DNA of 30,555 nucleotides from a virus. Below, in pieces: positions 23,345-30,101 of this stretch; the stretch's first letter is position 1, and each line of letters starts with the position of its first letter. The notes under the pieces are model-generated. The model saw only the letters and a list, made by a program, of their open reading frames with translations, was not told the DNA's origin and made no database searches. Both the position numbers and the translations under genes were made by a program. The stretch covers positions 1-30,555 of IMG/VR virus record IMGVR_UViG_3300031774_000087; one strand, written 5' to 3'.

Positions 23345-23501
23345 CAGAGCAAAAAGAATGTTAAAAATGCTTGATGCTCTATTATTATATGATCATCTTT
23401 ATTCGGATGAGAAATTAAAGGATATGAAAGCACAAAGAAAAGTATTAAAAGAAGAAATTGCTGAAATGAAAGCAAGAAGGTCAAAAGGATTTGGGAAATG
23501 A
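23328..23501 (+). CDS. Small basic helical protein
   Basis: ATG 23328 gives 57 residues, [20 protein letters not shown] followed by a charged helix ([20 protein letters not shown]) and KSKGFGK-like end, a likely helical hairpin or coiled coil. The upstream part of the open frame overlaps the previous gene and is not used. It overlaps thyX as ATGA. Position in a DNA-metabolism operon suggests early expression; the family is not recognised. Confidence 0.65.
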   Translation: MGIQISRAKRMLKMLDALLLYDHLYSDEKLKDMKAQRKVLKEEIAEMKARRSKGFGK

Positions 23502-24130
23502 ATGTAAAACTTGTTAGTGTTACTCCTGATGCGGAGCAACTTATGGCATATATTGCCAGAGTATCTAATCCATCTAATCAGGATAATGAAAAGTATTCAG
23601 GACTATTAAAGTACTGTATTAAGCACAATCATTGGAGTGTCTTTGAACAGTCTACTATGACTCTTGAGATTGAGACTACCCGTGCTATTGCTGCACAAAT
23701 ACTAAGACATAGAAGTTTTACTTTCCAAGAGTTCTCACAGAGATATGCTGCTAGTACTGCATTGGGTGAGATTGATTTACCAGAACTTCGTAAGCAAGAT
23801 TTAAAAAATCGTCAGAATTCTACTGATGATTTAGATCCTGAAACAGTTGATAAATTTGAACGTCAGATGATTACTTTGTTCAGTTCTGCTAAGAGTCTTT
23901 ATACTCAAATGTTAGATGCTGGTGTTGCTAAAGAGTGTGCTAGAATGGTATTACCACTCTGTACTCCCACTAGAATCTATATGACTGGTTCATGTCGTTC
24001 TTGGATACATTATATTAATCTACGTTCTGCACATGGCACTCAGAAGGAGCATATGGTGATTGCAGAGGCATGTAGGAAGGTGTTTACCGAACAATTCCCT
24101 GCAGTATCTGAAGCTTTAGAGTGGAATTAA
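23498..24130 (+). CDS. thyX: FAD-dependent thymidylate synthase ThyX
   Basis: ThyX makes dTMP from dUMP using methylenetetrahydrofolate, NADPH and FAD. The 210-residue length is typical. The family signature [14 protein letters not shown] is at residues 70-83, and the N-terminal segment [14 protein letters not shown] and [12 protein letters not shown] match the usual fold; [12 protein letters not shown] and AHGTQKEH lie in the C-terminal half. It supplies thymidylate for phage DNA replication. The start overlaps the previous gene (ATGA) and the end overlaps the next by 10 bases. High confidence. Confidence 0.97.
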   Translation: MNVKLVSVTPDAEQLMAYIARVSNPSNQDNEKYSGLLKYCIKHNHWSVFEQSTMTLEIETTRAIAAQILRHRSFTFQEFSQRYAASTALGEIDLPELRKQDLKNRQNSTDDLDPETVDKFERQMITLFSSAKSLYTQMLDAGVAKECARMVLPLCTPTRIYMTGSCRSWIHYINLRSAHGTQKEHMVIAEACRKVFTEQFPAVSEALEWN

Positions 24131-24717
24131 TACAACTTCCTAATGATGGTTATATTCGTAGTTCTTTACCCAAGGAACTATTTGATACTTTATTAACTGA
24201 AGGATTGGGATGTTATAATAATGAAAATAGGATTACTGGATTAAAGAGACCTGATGGTACTCAAACTTGCCCTCATTATAATGTATCGGATAAAAATTCT
24301 GATTGTTTAAAGGATTTTATTTTTCCTTATATTGATCGATATATGGAAAATTTTCCTTATATTCAAAATATTAAATGTTTGAGTAGTAATAGCCCTTTTA
24401 TTTTTGGCAAACCGTGGTATAATATTCAGAAACCTAATGATTATTTACCAATTCATACTCATGATGGAGTTTTATCATATACTATTTGGTTAAAACTTCC
24501 TTTATCATCTGAATTTATTTTTTATTATTCTGGTATAGTAAATCAAATGGATTATATATTGAGACTTACACCTCAAGATGAAGGGGATTTTATTTTTTTC
24601 CCTGCTACTTTAAATCATGGAGTACATCCTTTTCCATCAAATGATCCTAATGAAATTAGAATAAGTATTTCTGGGAACATTTCTCTGCAAGGAGTTGATG
24701 ATTATCTATCTAAATAA
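24121..24717 (+). CDS. Putative 2-oxoglutarate/Fe(II) oxygenase (TIGR02466-like)
   Basis: A 198-residue protein with the pattern of TIGR02466-type putative oxygenases: [17 protein letters not shown] (His112-Thr-His114-Asp115), [17 protein letters not shown] with distal His166, and Arg180 in [11 protein letters not shown]. The exact iron ligands are uncertain, since HxH or HxxD would both depart from the usual HxD spacing. It starts with GTG at 24121, overlapping the thyX 3' end by 10 bases. Located among nucleotide and DNA metabolism genes rather than fibres, so its substrate may differ from that of the fibre-linked enzymes. Function unproven. Confidence 0.68.
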   Translation: MELIQLPNDGYIRSSLPKELFDTLLTEGLGCYNNENRITGLKRPDGTQTCPHYNVSDKNSDCLKDFIFPYIDRYMENFPYIQNIKCLSSNSPFIFGKPWYNIQKPNDYLPIHTHDGVLSYTIWLKLPLSSEFIFYYSGIVNQMDYILRLTPQDEGDFIFFPATLNHGVHPFPSNDPNEIRISISGNISLQGVDDYLSK

Positions 24718-24737
24718 AATTACGAAACACTAACATT

Positions 24738-24986
24738 ATGCCACATTATCCTGTAAAACATAAAGAAACTGGTGAAGAGAAAGAACTCTATATGACTATG
24801 AAAGAGTATACCCAGTGGAGAGAAGATAATCCAGATTGGGATAAAGACTGGTCTAAAGGATGTGCTGCTGCACAAGAAGTTGGAAATTTTAGAGATAAAT
24901 TGAGAGCAAAGCATCCAGGTTGGAATGAGGTTTTAAAGAAAACGCAAAAAAATAATTATGGAAATTATATTAGGAATTTGGATTAA
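24738..24986 (+). CDS. Small hypothetical protein (sometimes labelled FmdB-like)
   Basis: This 82-residue protein begins MPHYPVKHKETGEEKELYMT and contains YTQWREDNPDWDKDWSKGC. The start resembles FmdB-like zinc-ribbon proteins, yet only one Cys is present, so no zinc ribbon can form. Similar small proteins stand before phoH in related cyanophages, from memory. It ends in a TAATG overlap with phoH. Function unknown. Confidence 0.7.
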   Translation: MPHYPVKHKETGEEKELYMTMKEYTQWREDNPDWDKDWSKGCAAAQEVGNFRDKLRAKHPGWNEVLKKTQKNNYGNYIRNLD

Positions 24987-25744
24987 TGCCAAGGAAAAAA
25001 AGAGCAACAACAGATCAACCTATAGGAGTTGGTTTAACAGCAAAGCAGATGAAAAGAAAAAAACCACTAAATTCTGAATATTTGGTGGATATTACACCAA
25101 TTACTGATAATCAGAAAAGACTGTTTAATTCTTATGATGAAGGTAAGCATATTATTGCTTATGGTGCTGCAGGAACAGGAAAAACATTTATTACTCTTTA
25201 TAATGCCCTTAAAGATGTATTAAGTGAAAATACACCCTATGATAAGATTTACATTGTTAGATCTTTGGTTGCTACTCGTGAAATTGGTTTCCTTCCTGGT
25301 GATCATGAAGATAAGTCTTCATATTATCAGATACCATATAAGCATATGGTGAAGTATATGTTTCAGATGCCATCTGATGCAGACTTTGAGATGCTTTATG
25401 GTAATCTCAGAGCACAAGAAACTATTAAGTTTTGGAGTACCTCATTCTTAAGAGGAACTACATTAGATAATGCTATTATAATTGTTGATGAATTTCAAAA
25501 CTTGAATTTTCATGAATTAGATAGTATAATTACAAGAGTTGGTGAAAATACTAAAATTGTATTTTGTGGTGATGCATCTCAAACAGATCTCACTAAAACT
25601 AATGAAAAAAATGGTATTATCGACTTTATGAAAGTTCTTAGAGCAATGCCATCTTTTGATCTCATTGAATTTGGTATTGATGATATCGTTCGTTCAGGAC
25701 TTGTAAAAGAGTACCTTATTGCTAAATTAGAAGCAGGTATGTAA
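24986..25744 (+). CDS. phoH: PhoH-like P-loop ATPase
   Basis: A 252-residue PhoH family ATPase. Walker A GAAGTGKT is at residues 60-67 and Walker B IIIVDEFQN at 164-172; a conserved VRSLVATREIGFLPGD segment lies between, and VFCGDASQTDL carries sensor residues. PhoH is common in marine phages; its role is not settled (phosphate-linked RNA or ATP metabolism has been proposed). The start overlaps the previous stop and the end overlaps the next start, both as TAATG, so the operon is tightly coupled. Confidence 0.95.
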   Translation: MPRKKRATTDQPIGVGLTAKQMKRKKPLNSEYLVDITPITDNQKRLFNSYDEGKHIIAYGAAGTGKTFITLYNALKDVLSENTPYDKIYIVRSLVATREIGFLPGDHEDKSSYYQIPYKHMVKYMFQMPSDADFEMLYGNLRAQETIKFWSTSFLRGTTLDNAIIIVDEFQNLNFHELDSIITRVGENTKIVFCGDASQTDLTKTNEKNGIIDFMKVLRAMPSFDLIEFGIDDIVRSGLVKEYLIAKLEAGM

Positions 25745-26421
25745 TGTTTAATCATGTTGATGTGAATCTCCCTAAATTATCAAGGGAGACTGTAGATGGA
25801 GTTCGTTATTATTCTGTTCCAGATGAAGATGAGTTACTTAAGTTAGTTTCTATTACTTCTGTAACTAGTCATTTTAATAAGGAGATATTTGTTAATTGGC
25901 GAAAGAAGGTTGGTAATGAAGAAGCAGATCGTATCACTAAAGCGGCTACTGGACGTGGAACCGATATGCATACTCTTACGGAGCACTATTTAAAGAATGA
26001 AGATTTGCCTGAAGTACGTCCTATATCTGATTTCTTATTTAAAATAGCGAAGGGTAAATTGAATAAGATAGACAATATTCATGCTCTGGAAGGTTCGCTA
26101 TATAGTAAAGAATTAGGTATTGCTGGAACTGTTGATTGTATTGCTGAATATGATGGCGAGTTAGCGATAATAGATTTTAAAACATCGAAGAAACCTAAAC
26201 CAAGAAATTGGGTAGAGCACTATTTTGTGCAGTGTATGGCATACGGATGTATGTTATATGAACTAACAGGAATATCTGTTAAAAAATTAGTAATCATCAT
26301 GGCATGTGAAAATGGAGAGTGTGTAATTTATGAAGAATACGACAAAGCAAAGTACATCAAACTTCTCAGCAAATATATTAGAAAATTTGTTAACGATAAA
26401 CTTGAACTCTATGGAACCTAG
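25744..26421 (+). CDS. PD-(D/E)XK exonuclease, RecB/Cas4-like
   Basis: This 225-residue nuclease has the RecB-type active site: GRGTDMHTLTEHYL with His76, GIAGTVDCIAEYDGELAIID with Asp131, and Asp144-Phe-Lys146-Thr-Ser-Lys. Upstream Glu116 (EGSLYS) fits the family as well. Such enzymes degrade DNA ends and in cyanophages are annotated as exonucleases, likely serving recombination or host DNA breakdown. It sits between phoH and gp33 with overlapping start and stop codons. Confidence 0.85.
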   Translation: MFNHVDVNLPKLSRETVDGVRYYSVPDEDELLKLVSITSVTSHFNKEIFVNWRKKVGNEEADRITKAATGRGTDMHTLTEHYLKNEDLPEVRPISDFLFKIAKGKLNKIDNIHALEGSLYSKELGIAGTVDCIAEYDGELAIIDFKTSKKPKPRNWVEHYFVQCMAYGCMLYELTGISVKKLVIIMACENGECVIYEEYDKAKYIKLLSKYIRKFVNDKLELYGT

Positions 26422-26671
26422 TAAAGAACTCGAAAAAGCTATAGAGGATAAATTTTTAACTCCTTCTAAATTTGCTATAGAAATTGAAAAGATTGTAGCA
26501 CAAGAAGGGTTTAATTATATTGATGCAATATTATATTATTGCGAATCTAATAGTTTAGAGATAGAATCTATTACAAAGTTAATTTCAAAACCATTAAAAG
26601 AAAGACTTAAATGGGATGCCATTCGTCTTAACTTTATGAAAAAAACATCTAGAGCAAAATTACCATTATAA
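26411..26671 (+). CDS. gp33: Late-promoter transcription coactivator gp33
   Basis: ATG 26411 gives 86 residues. The body FAIEIEKIVAQEGFNYIDAI and LYYCESNSLEIESITKLIS resembles T4 gp33 (segments like IIEKMVEEFGMSYLEATTAF and FLEENSIPE). T4 gp33 binds the host RNA polymerase beta flap and links it to the sliding clamp for late transcription. A longer open frame upstream lies inside the exonuclease gene and is rejected. The C-terminus is basic (TSRAKLPL) and does not show the acidic-hydrophobic clamp-binding end of T4. The placement near gp59 and gp32 matches T4 gene order. Good but distant match. Confidence 0.8.
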   Translation: MEPSKELEKAIEDKFLTPSKFAIEIEKIVAQEGFNYIDAILYYCESNSLEIESITKLISKPLKERLKWDAIRLNFMKKTSRAKLPL

Positions 26672-27315
26672 TGGAAAAACTTGAGGGATTAACGTTTCTT
26701 GAACCTTTTCCTCATTTAATTATAAACAATTTTTATAATGATGAAGAACTTGAGTTAATCTGGGAAGAACTTAAATTCTATACTAAACCTAATAAACTTT
26801 TACCACCTGAGGGTTATGGTGGAGTAGTTGGATACACTGATTCAAAGGCATTGTGTTTAGATAATCTTTATGTTAATGCAAATGGAGAGAATCCTAGTTA
26901 TCGATCAATATCTAGTATTCTTACTGTTAATAGAAAAGTATTTGATGATTCTGTTCTTCAATCATTTTCAGACATACATGATTGTTGTGGATTAGCACCT
27001 GAAACAAATTTTGATGTTACAAAGGTAAGGTATTATCATGATGGGGACCATTATGATCCCCATATTGATAAAAGTATTCAATTTTTAGCATTTTCTTATT
27101 TTTATAAAGAACCTAAAAGATTTACTGGTGGAGAATTAATATTTCCAAAATATAATTTTGAGTTGACATGTGAGAATAACTCAATTATAATGTTTCCAGG
27201 TTGGGTAGAACATGGAGTGAAAAGGGTCAATATAGAAGACTCTAATTATTATGAAGGATATGGAAGATACTGTATTTCTAGTTTTTTTGGTTGTAGTAAA
27301 TCTACTAAAAAATGA
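26671..27315 (+). CDS. 2-oxoglutarate/Fe(II) oxygenase, prolyl-4-hydroxylase-like
   Basis: A 214-residue dioxygenase. Clear ligands: His131-x-Asp133 in HYDPHIDKSIQFLAFSYFYK, distal His181 in FPGWVEHGVKRV, and Arg199 in GRYCISSFFG for 2-oxoglutarate. The FTGGELIFPKY segment matches the prolyl-hydroxylase fold. The N-terminus (PFPHLIINNFYNDEELELIW) is the usual entry helix. It is inserted between gp33 and gp59, overlapping gp33 as TAATG and gp59 as ATGA. Substrate unknown; the neighbours are replication and transcription genes. Confidence 0.9.
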   Translation: MEKLEGLTFLEPFPHLIINNFYNDEELELIWEELKFYTKPNKLLPPEGYGGVVGYTDSKALCLDNLYVNANGENPSYRSISSILTVNRKVFDDSVLQSFSDIHDCCGLAPETNFDVTKVRYYHDGDHYDPHIDKSIQFLAFSYFYKEPKRFTGGELIFPKYNFELTCENNSIIMFPGWVEHGVKRVNIEDSNYYEGYGRYCISSFFGCSKSTKK

Positions 27316-27914
27316 AAGTGACTCCATTTGAGACCTACCGAACTTATCTTTCAATGAAAAGTCATTTTACTAATCCTAAGTATGACTTTTTTAAGTATGG
27401 GGGTAAGTCTCGTGCAACCATGACATCCTTTAATAAACGAAAGGATAAGTATTGGTTTGAAAAAACATCTAGAAAATATTCTGATCAACAAGTATTGGAT
27501 TTTCTATTATCAAATTTTGTAAATGCTGACACCCCACAAAACTTATGGATAGGAGAGATAATCAACTCTGGCGAAAGAACTTACGCAGAGTGGATGAGAC
27601 GGAAACAGAGTTTGACTTATATTTTCAAGGAGCAGTCCGAGAAATTACTTTCGGAGAGCGACTTAGAAAAGCTGTTCAAATGCTCGAAGGGACATCCAGT
27701 TATCCTAAAAAAATATCTGGGTGGAGAGATTTCGTTAGAAACACTTACGATACTGGAAAAAGTTTTTTCTTTCGTAAAAGACTTTGATAAAAAACTTACA
27801 GATCCTGTATGGGAAACCGTAAGTCTTAAAATTAAAAAATATATTCCCTTCATAAATATAAATGTATACAACTACAAAAAGATCCTAAAGGAGGTTATTA
27901 GTAATGGCTCTTGA
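27312..27914 (+). CDS. gp59: DNA helicase loader gp59
   Basis: A 200-residue protein resembling T4 gp59 (217 residues), which loads the gp41 helicase onto gp32-coated forks. The N-terminal block YRTYLSMKSHFTNPKYDFFK and the block RKDKYWFEKTSRKYSDQQVL followed by LLSNFV correspond to T4 segments such as KLYLMIKQHMNGKYDVIKY and RRDKYFFQKLSEKY. The rest is helical and basic. It lies near gp32 and gp33, as in T4. A shadow open frame inside it at 27545-27787 is not real. A CATAAATA late-type motif lies in its 3' end. Confident by block similarity and context. Confidence 0.88.
   Translation: MKVTPFETYRTYLSMKSHFTNPKYDFFKYGGKSRATMTSFNKRKDKYWFEKTSRKYSDQQVLDFLLSNFVNADTPQNLWIGEIINSGERTYAEWMRRKQSLTYIFKEQSEKLLSESDLEKLFKCSKGHPVILKKYLGGEISLETLTILEKVFSFVKDFDKKLTDPVWETVSLKIKKYIPFININVYNYKKILKEVISNGS
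27851..27858 (+). promoter_or_regulatory. Candidate late promoter CATAAATA
   Basis: CATAAATA fits NATAAATA and lies inside the end of gp59, 45 bases before the next ATG, which has a strong Shine-Dalgarno AAGGAGG at 27889-27895. The motif is easily made by chance in AT-rich DNA. Confidence 0.4.
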
Positions 27915-28107
27915 GAATGCAGAAGTGCTTAAGAACTTACAAACTCAATTAACACAAGTCCAAGAACAACTTGAGGTTGGTCGTGCAACGGCTTTAAGAC
28001 TTCAAGGTGCGATTGATGTTCTTACACAAATTGAAAGTAGTAAAGTTGAAGAAGAAGCACCAGTTGATGGTGGTGAAGAAGAAGCTGAAACTACGGAGGG
28101 TGAATGA
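27904..28107 (+). CDS. Small coiled-coil-like acidic protein
   Basis: This 67-residue protein has a helical, heptad-like N-terminal half (EVLKNLQTQLTQVQEQLEVG) and an acidic disordered tail (EEEAPVDGGEEEAETTEGE). It has a strong Shine-Dalgarno site and overlaps gp59 by 11 bases and the next gene by ATGA. The acidic tail is reminiscent of proteins that contact gp32 or DNA-binding partners, which is speculation. Not recognised. Confidence 0.7.
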   Translation: MALENAEVLKNLQTQLTQVQEQLEVGRATALRLQGAIDVLTQIESSKVEEEAPVDGGEEEAETTEGE

Positions 28108-28436
28108 GTAATTTTTTCGAGTCCGAAATTATTCGGAACGAATTAAAAGAAATCAATACGTTACAAGAAAATGTTTACGGTAGTATGCTAACCTTTGGTA
28201 GCATGGAACGTGAAGATCAACTTGAACATATTGATATGTTGAGTACTCTTTTAGATAAACAAAGAGTTATGTACACTCGATTGTCTCTATCAGATGATCC
28301 ACAAGCTCATGCTTTAAAAAAACAATTAGAAAAATCAGTTGAACTAATGGGTTTCCCTGCAGGAACTGATATTTCTGTTTTATTTAATGGTATGAATAAC
28401 ACTATTGATAAACTCAAACAAGTCGTTGACTATTGA
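28104..28436 (+). CDS. DUF1825-like protein
   Basis: A 110-residue helical protein. The start SNFFESEIIRNELKEINTLQ, the segment EDQLEHIDMLSTLLDKQRVM and TRLSLSDDPQAHALKKQLEK fit the cyanobacterial family DUF1825 (short, all-helical). I give this from memory of the family pattern. Its last bases include the -35 of the gp32 promoter. It is likely a host-derived early gene; function unknown. Confidence 0.62.
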   Translation: MSNFFESEIIRNELKEINTLQENVYGSMLTFGSMEREDQLEHIDMLSTLLDKQRVMYTRLSLSDDPQAHALKKQLEKSVELMGFPAGTDISVLFNGMNNTIDKLKQVVDY

Positions 28437-28454
28437 GAGTTTCTTTGTTATAAT
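28426..28454 (+). promoter_or_regulatory. Sigma70-type promoter for gp32
   Basis: TTGACT (28426-28431) and TATAAT (28449-28454) are 17 bp apart. The -35 overlaps the end of the DUF1825-like gene. The leader that follows is about 36 bases, AT-rich, and has two CAAATTAA copies (28464-28471 and 28475-28482) before the GAGGT ribosome site at 28486-28490. Confidence 0.7.
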
Positions 28455-28496
28455 AAAACCAATCAAATTAAATCCAAATTAATCCGAGGTAATCTA

Positions 28497-29390
28497 ATGT
28501 CGTTTGCTAATCTTAAAAAGCAATCAAAACTAGGCTCTCTTACACAAAAACTTGTGAAAGAAGTCGAAAAAATGAATAACAATGGTGGTCAAGGTGATGA
28601 CCGTCTTTGGAAATTAGAATGTGATAAATCAGGTAATGGTTATGCCGTTATCCGTTTTCTTCCTGCACCAGATGGTGAAGATTTACCATTTGTAAAACTA
28701 TACTCCCATGCCTTCCAAGGTCCTGGTGGATGGTACATCGAAAACTCTCTTACTACTCTTGGTGGTAAAGATCCAGTTTCTGAGTACAACACTACTCTAT
28801 GGAACAATGGAACAGATGCAGGTAAAGAGACTGCACGTAAGCAAAAGCGTAAGCTTACATACATTAGTAACATCTATGTTGTAAAGGATCCTGCTAATCC
28901 TGAGAACGAAGGTAAAGTATTCTTATACAAGTATGGGAAGAAAATCTTTGACAAACTAACTGCAGCAATGCAACCTGAGTTTGAAGATGAGGAAGCAATT
29001 GATCCATTTGATTTCTGGCAAGGTGCTAACTTCAAATTGAAGGCAAAGAACGTTGCTGGTTATCGTAACTATGACTCTTCTGAGTTCACTCCTGTTACTC
29101 CATTATTGGATGACGATGATGCACTAGAAGGACTCTGGAAGAAAGAGAACTCTCTTGCAGAACTTGTTGCTAATGATCAGTTTAAGTCATATGATGAACT
29201 TAAGACTCGTCTAAGTTATGTTCTTGGTAACAAGAAAGTCACTCAAGATGTAGAGACTATTGATGAAGATAATGATAGAGGTGAAGCAGAACAGTTAGTA
29301 ACTGCTGCTGTTACATCAACACCTACTCCGTCTAGCACGGATGACGATGATGAAGCACTTTCGTATTTTGCGAAACTCGCTGCTGAATAA
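28497..29390 (+). CDS. gp32: Single-stranded DNA-binding protein gp32
   Basis: A 297-residue homologue of T4 gp32, which coats ssDNA in replication, recombination and repair. Basic N-terminal helix for cooperativity (FANLKKQSKLGSLTQKLVKE), OB-fold core with NGYAVIRFLPAPDGEDLPFV, NIYVVKDPANPENEGKVFLY and KYGKKIFDKL, and an acidic C-terminal tail (STDDDDEALSYFAKLAAE) that in T4 recruits partners such as gp59. The T4 zinc site is missing: the region after GGWYIENSLTTLGG reads DPVS where T4 has CPVC, and the protein has only one Cys (Cys42). It has its own sigma70-like promoter and a terminator right behind. Confidence 0.96.
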   Translation: MSFANLKKQSKLGSLTQKLVKEVEKMNNNGGQGDDRLWKLECDKSGNGYAVIRFLPAPDGEDLPFVKLYSHAFQGPGGWYIENSLTTLGGKDPVSEYNTTLWNNGTDAGKETARKQKRKLTYISNIYVVKDPANPENEGKVFLYKYGKKIFDKLTAAMQPEFEDEEAIDPFDFWQGANFKLKAKNVAGYRNYDSSEFTPVTPLLDDDDALEGLWKKENSLAELVANDQFKSYDELKTRLSYVLGNKKVTQDVETIDEDNDRGEAEQLVTAAVTSTPTPSSTDDDDEALSYFAKLAAE

Positions 29391-29397
29391 CACAAGA

Positions 29398-29421
29398 AAG
29401 GGGTCTTACGACCCCTTTTTT
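29398..29421. terminator. Bidirectional terminator between gp32 and gp53
   Basis: The arms AAGGGGTC (29398-29405) and GACCCCTT (29410-29417) form a perfect 8-base stem with loop TTAC. T residues follow on the plus strand, and a weaker T-rich run follows on the minus strand. It lies 8 bases after gp32 and 3 bases before the converging gp53 stop. Confidence 0.85.
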
Positions 29422-30100
29422 AATATGGCATTGTAATTCTAGTATTTTCCGTTTTTATTAGGTCATCATCCACATATTCGGATGATCTACCATATACCAT
29501 TACATCCCTAAAGTCATTTAAGAATTGTCCTAGATATTCATTTTTTAGTAAATATATTTCTCTTTTTTTATCATTTAAAAGAAGTTCATGAGTGTAGTTT
29601 GAAATACCTGATCTAATATCAGATCCACTCTTAGTAACATATCCAATAACAGCAGCTGAATTATCAGGATCATAAAATTTAACTGTGAAATCAGAGTCAA
29701 CTCTTTGACCTTTTGGTAAAATTAATTTACCTTTACTATCTTTAATTTCTTTTGTTTCATAGTAACGTATTTGATTTAAATCATTTCCATATTTATCAAG
29801 TGCGAAGTTATATATATCTCTATTGGAAAGTGGCCAATCATTTCTAACATTTATTATATTAGCAGTAGTTAAAACAACCCAGTCCAATTCTGCACTACCA
29901 TACATTTGTTCTGCTACAGTTTCAGGACGATGTTCATCAGGTATTTCATATTTGTCAAAAACAGTAAATATATTTTGTAGATCATCTCTTACTTTGGATC
30001 TACGAAATATATTTTTTACTTCCATATAATCCAAAGAAGAATTTTTGGATGGTAAGAATGATTGATAAAGTAAGTTTGGTAGTTCTCTGAAATATCCCAT
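29420..30100 (-). CDS. gp53: Baseplate wedge protein gp53
   Basis: A 226-residue protein resembling T4-like gp53, a wedge component that joins baseplate wedges. Typical blocks are MGYFRELPNLLYQSFLPSKN at the start, RRSKVRDDLQNIFTVFDKYE, RPETVAEQMYGSAELDWVVL and DWPLSNRDIYNFALDKYGND. A LysM-like central fold is known for this family. It is read on the minus strand, 1 base after the upstream gp48 stop, so the two are translated together. It converges on gp32. High confidence from the pattern and gene order. Confidence 0.9.
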   Translation of the reverse strand: MGYFRELPNLLYQSFLPSKNSSLDYMEVKNIFRRSKVRDDLQNIFTVFDKYEIPDEHRPETVAEQMYGSAELDWVVLTTANIINVRNDWPLSNRDIYNFALDKYGNDLNQIRYYETKEIKDSKGKLILPKGQRVDSDFTVKFYDPDNSAAVIGYVTKSGSDIRSGISNYTHELLLNDKKREIYLLKNEYLGQFLNDFRDVMVYGRSSEYVDDDLIKTENTRITMPY

Positions 30101-30101
30101 T

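Noticed and set aside
24720-24914. Minus-strand open frame opposite the pre-phoH gene
   Set aside because: Opposite strand of a well-coupled plus-strand gene, with no promoter or start signal.
26330-26410. Upstream ATG for gp33
   Set aside because: It would overlap the exonuclease gene by over 90 bases, while ATG 26411 gives the usual length and a short overlap.
27545-27871. Open frames inside gp59 on both strands
   Set aside because: Shadows of the gp59 gene; no ribosome site and no recognisable product.
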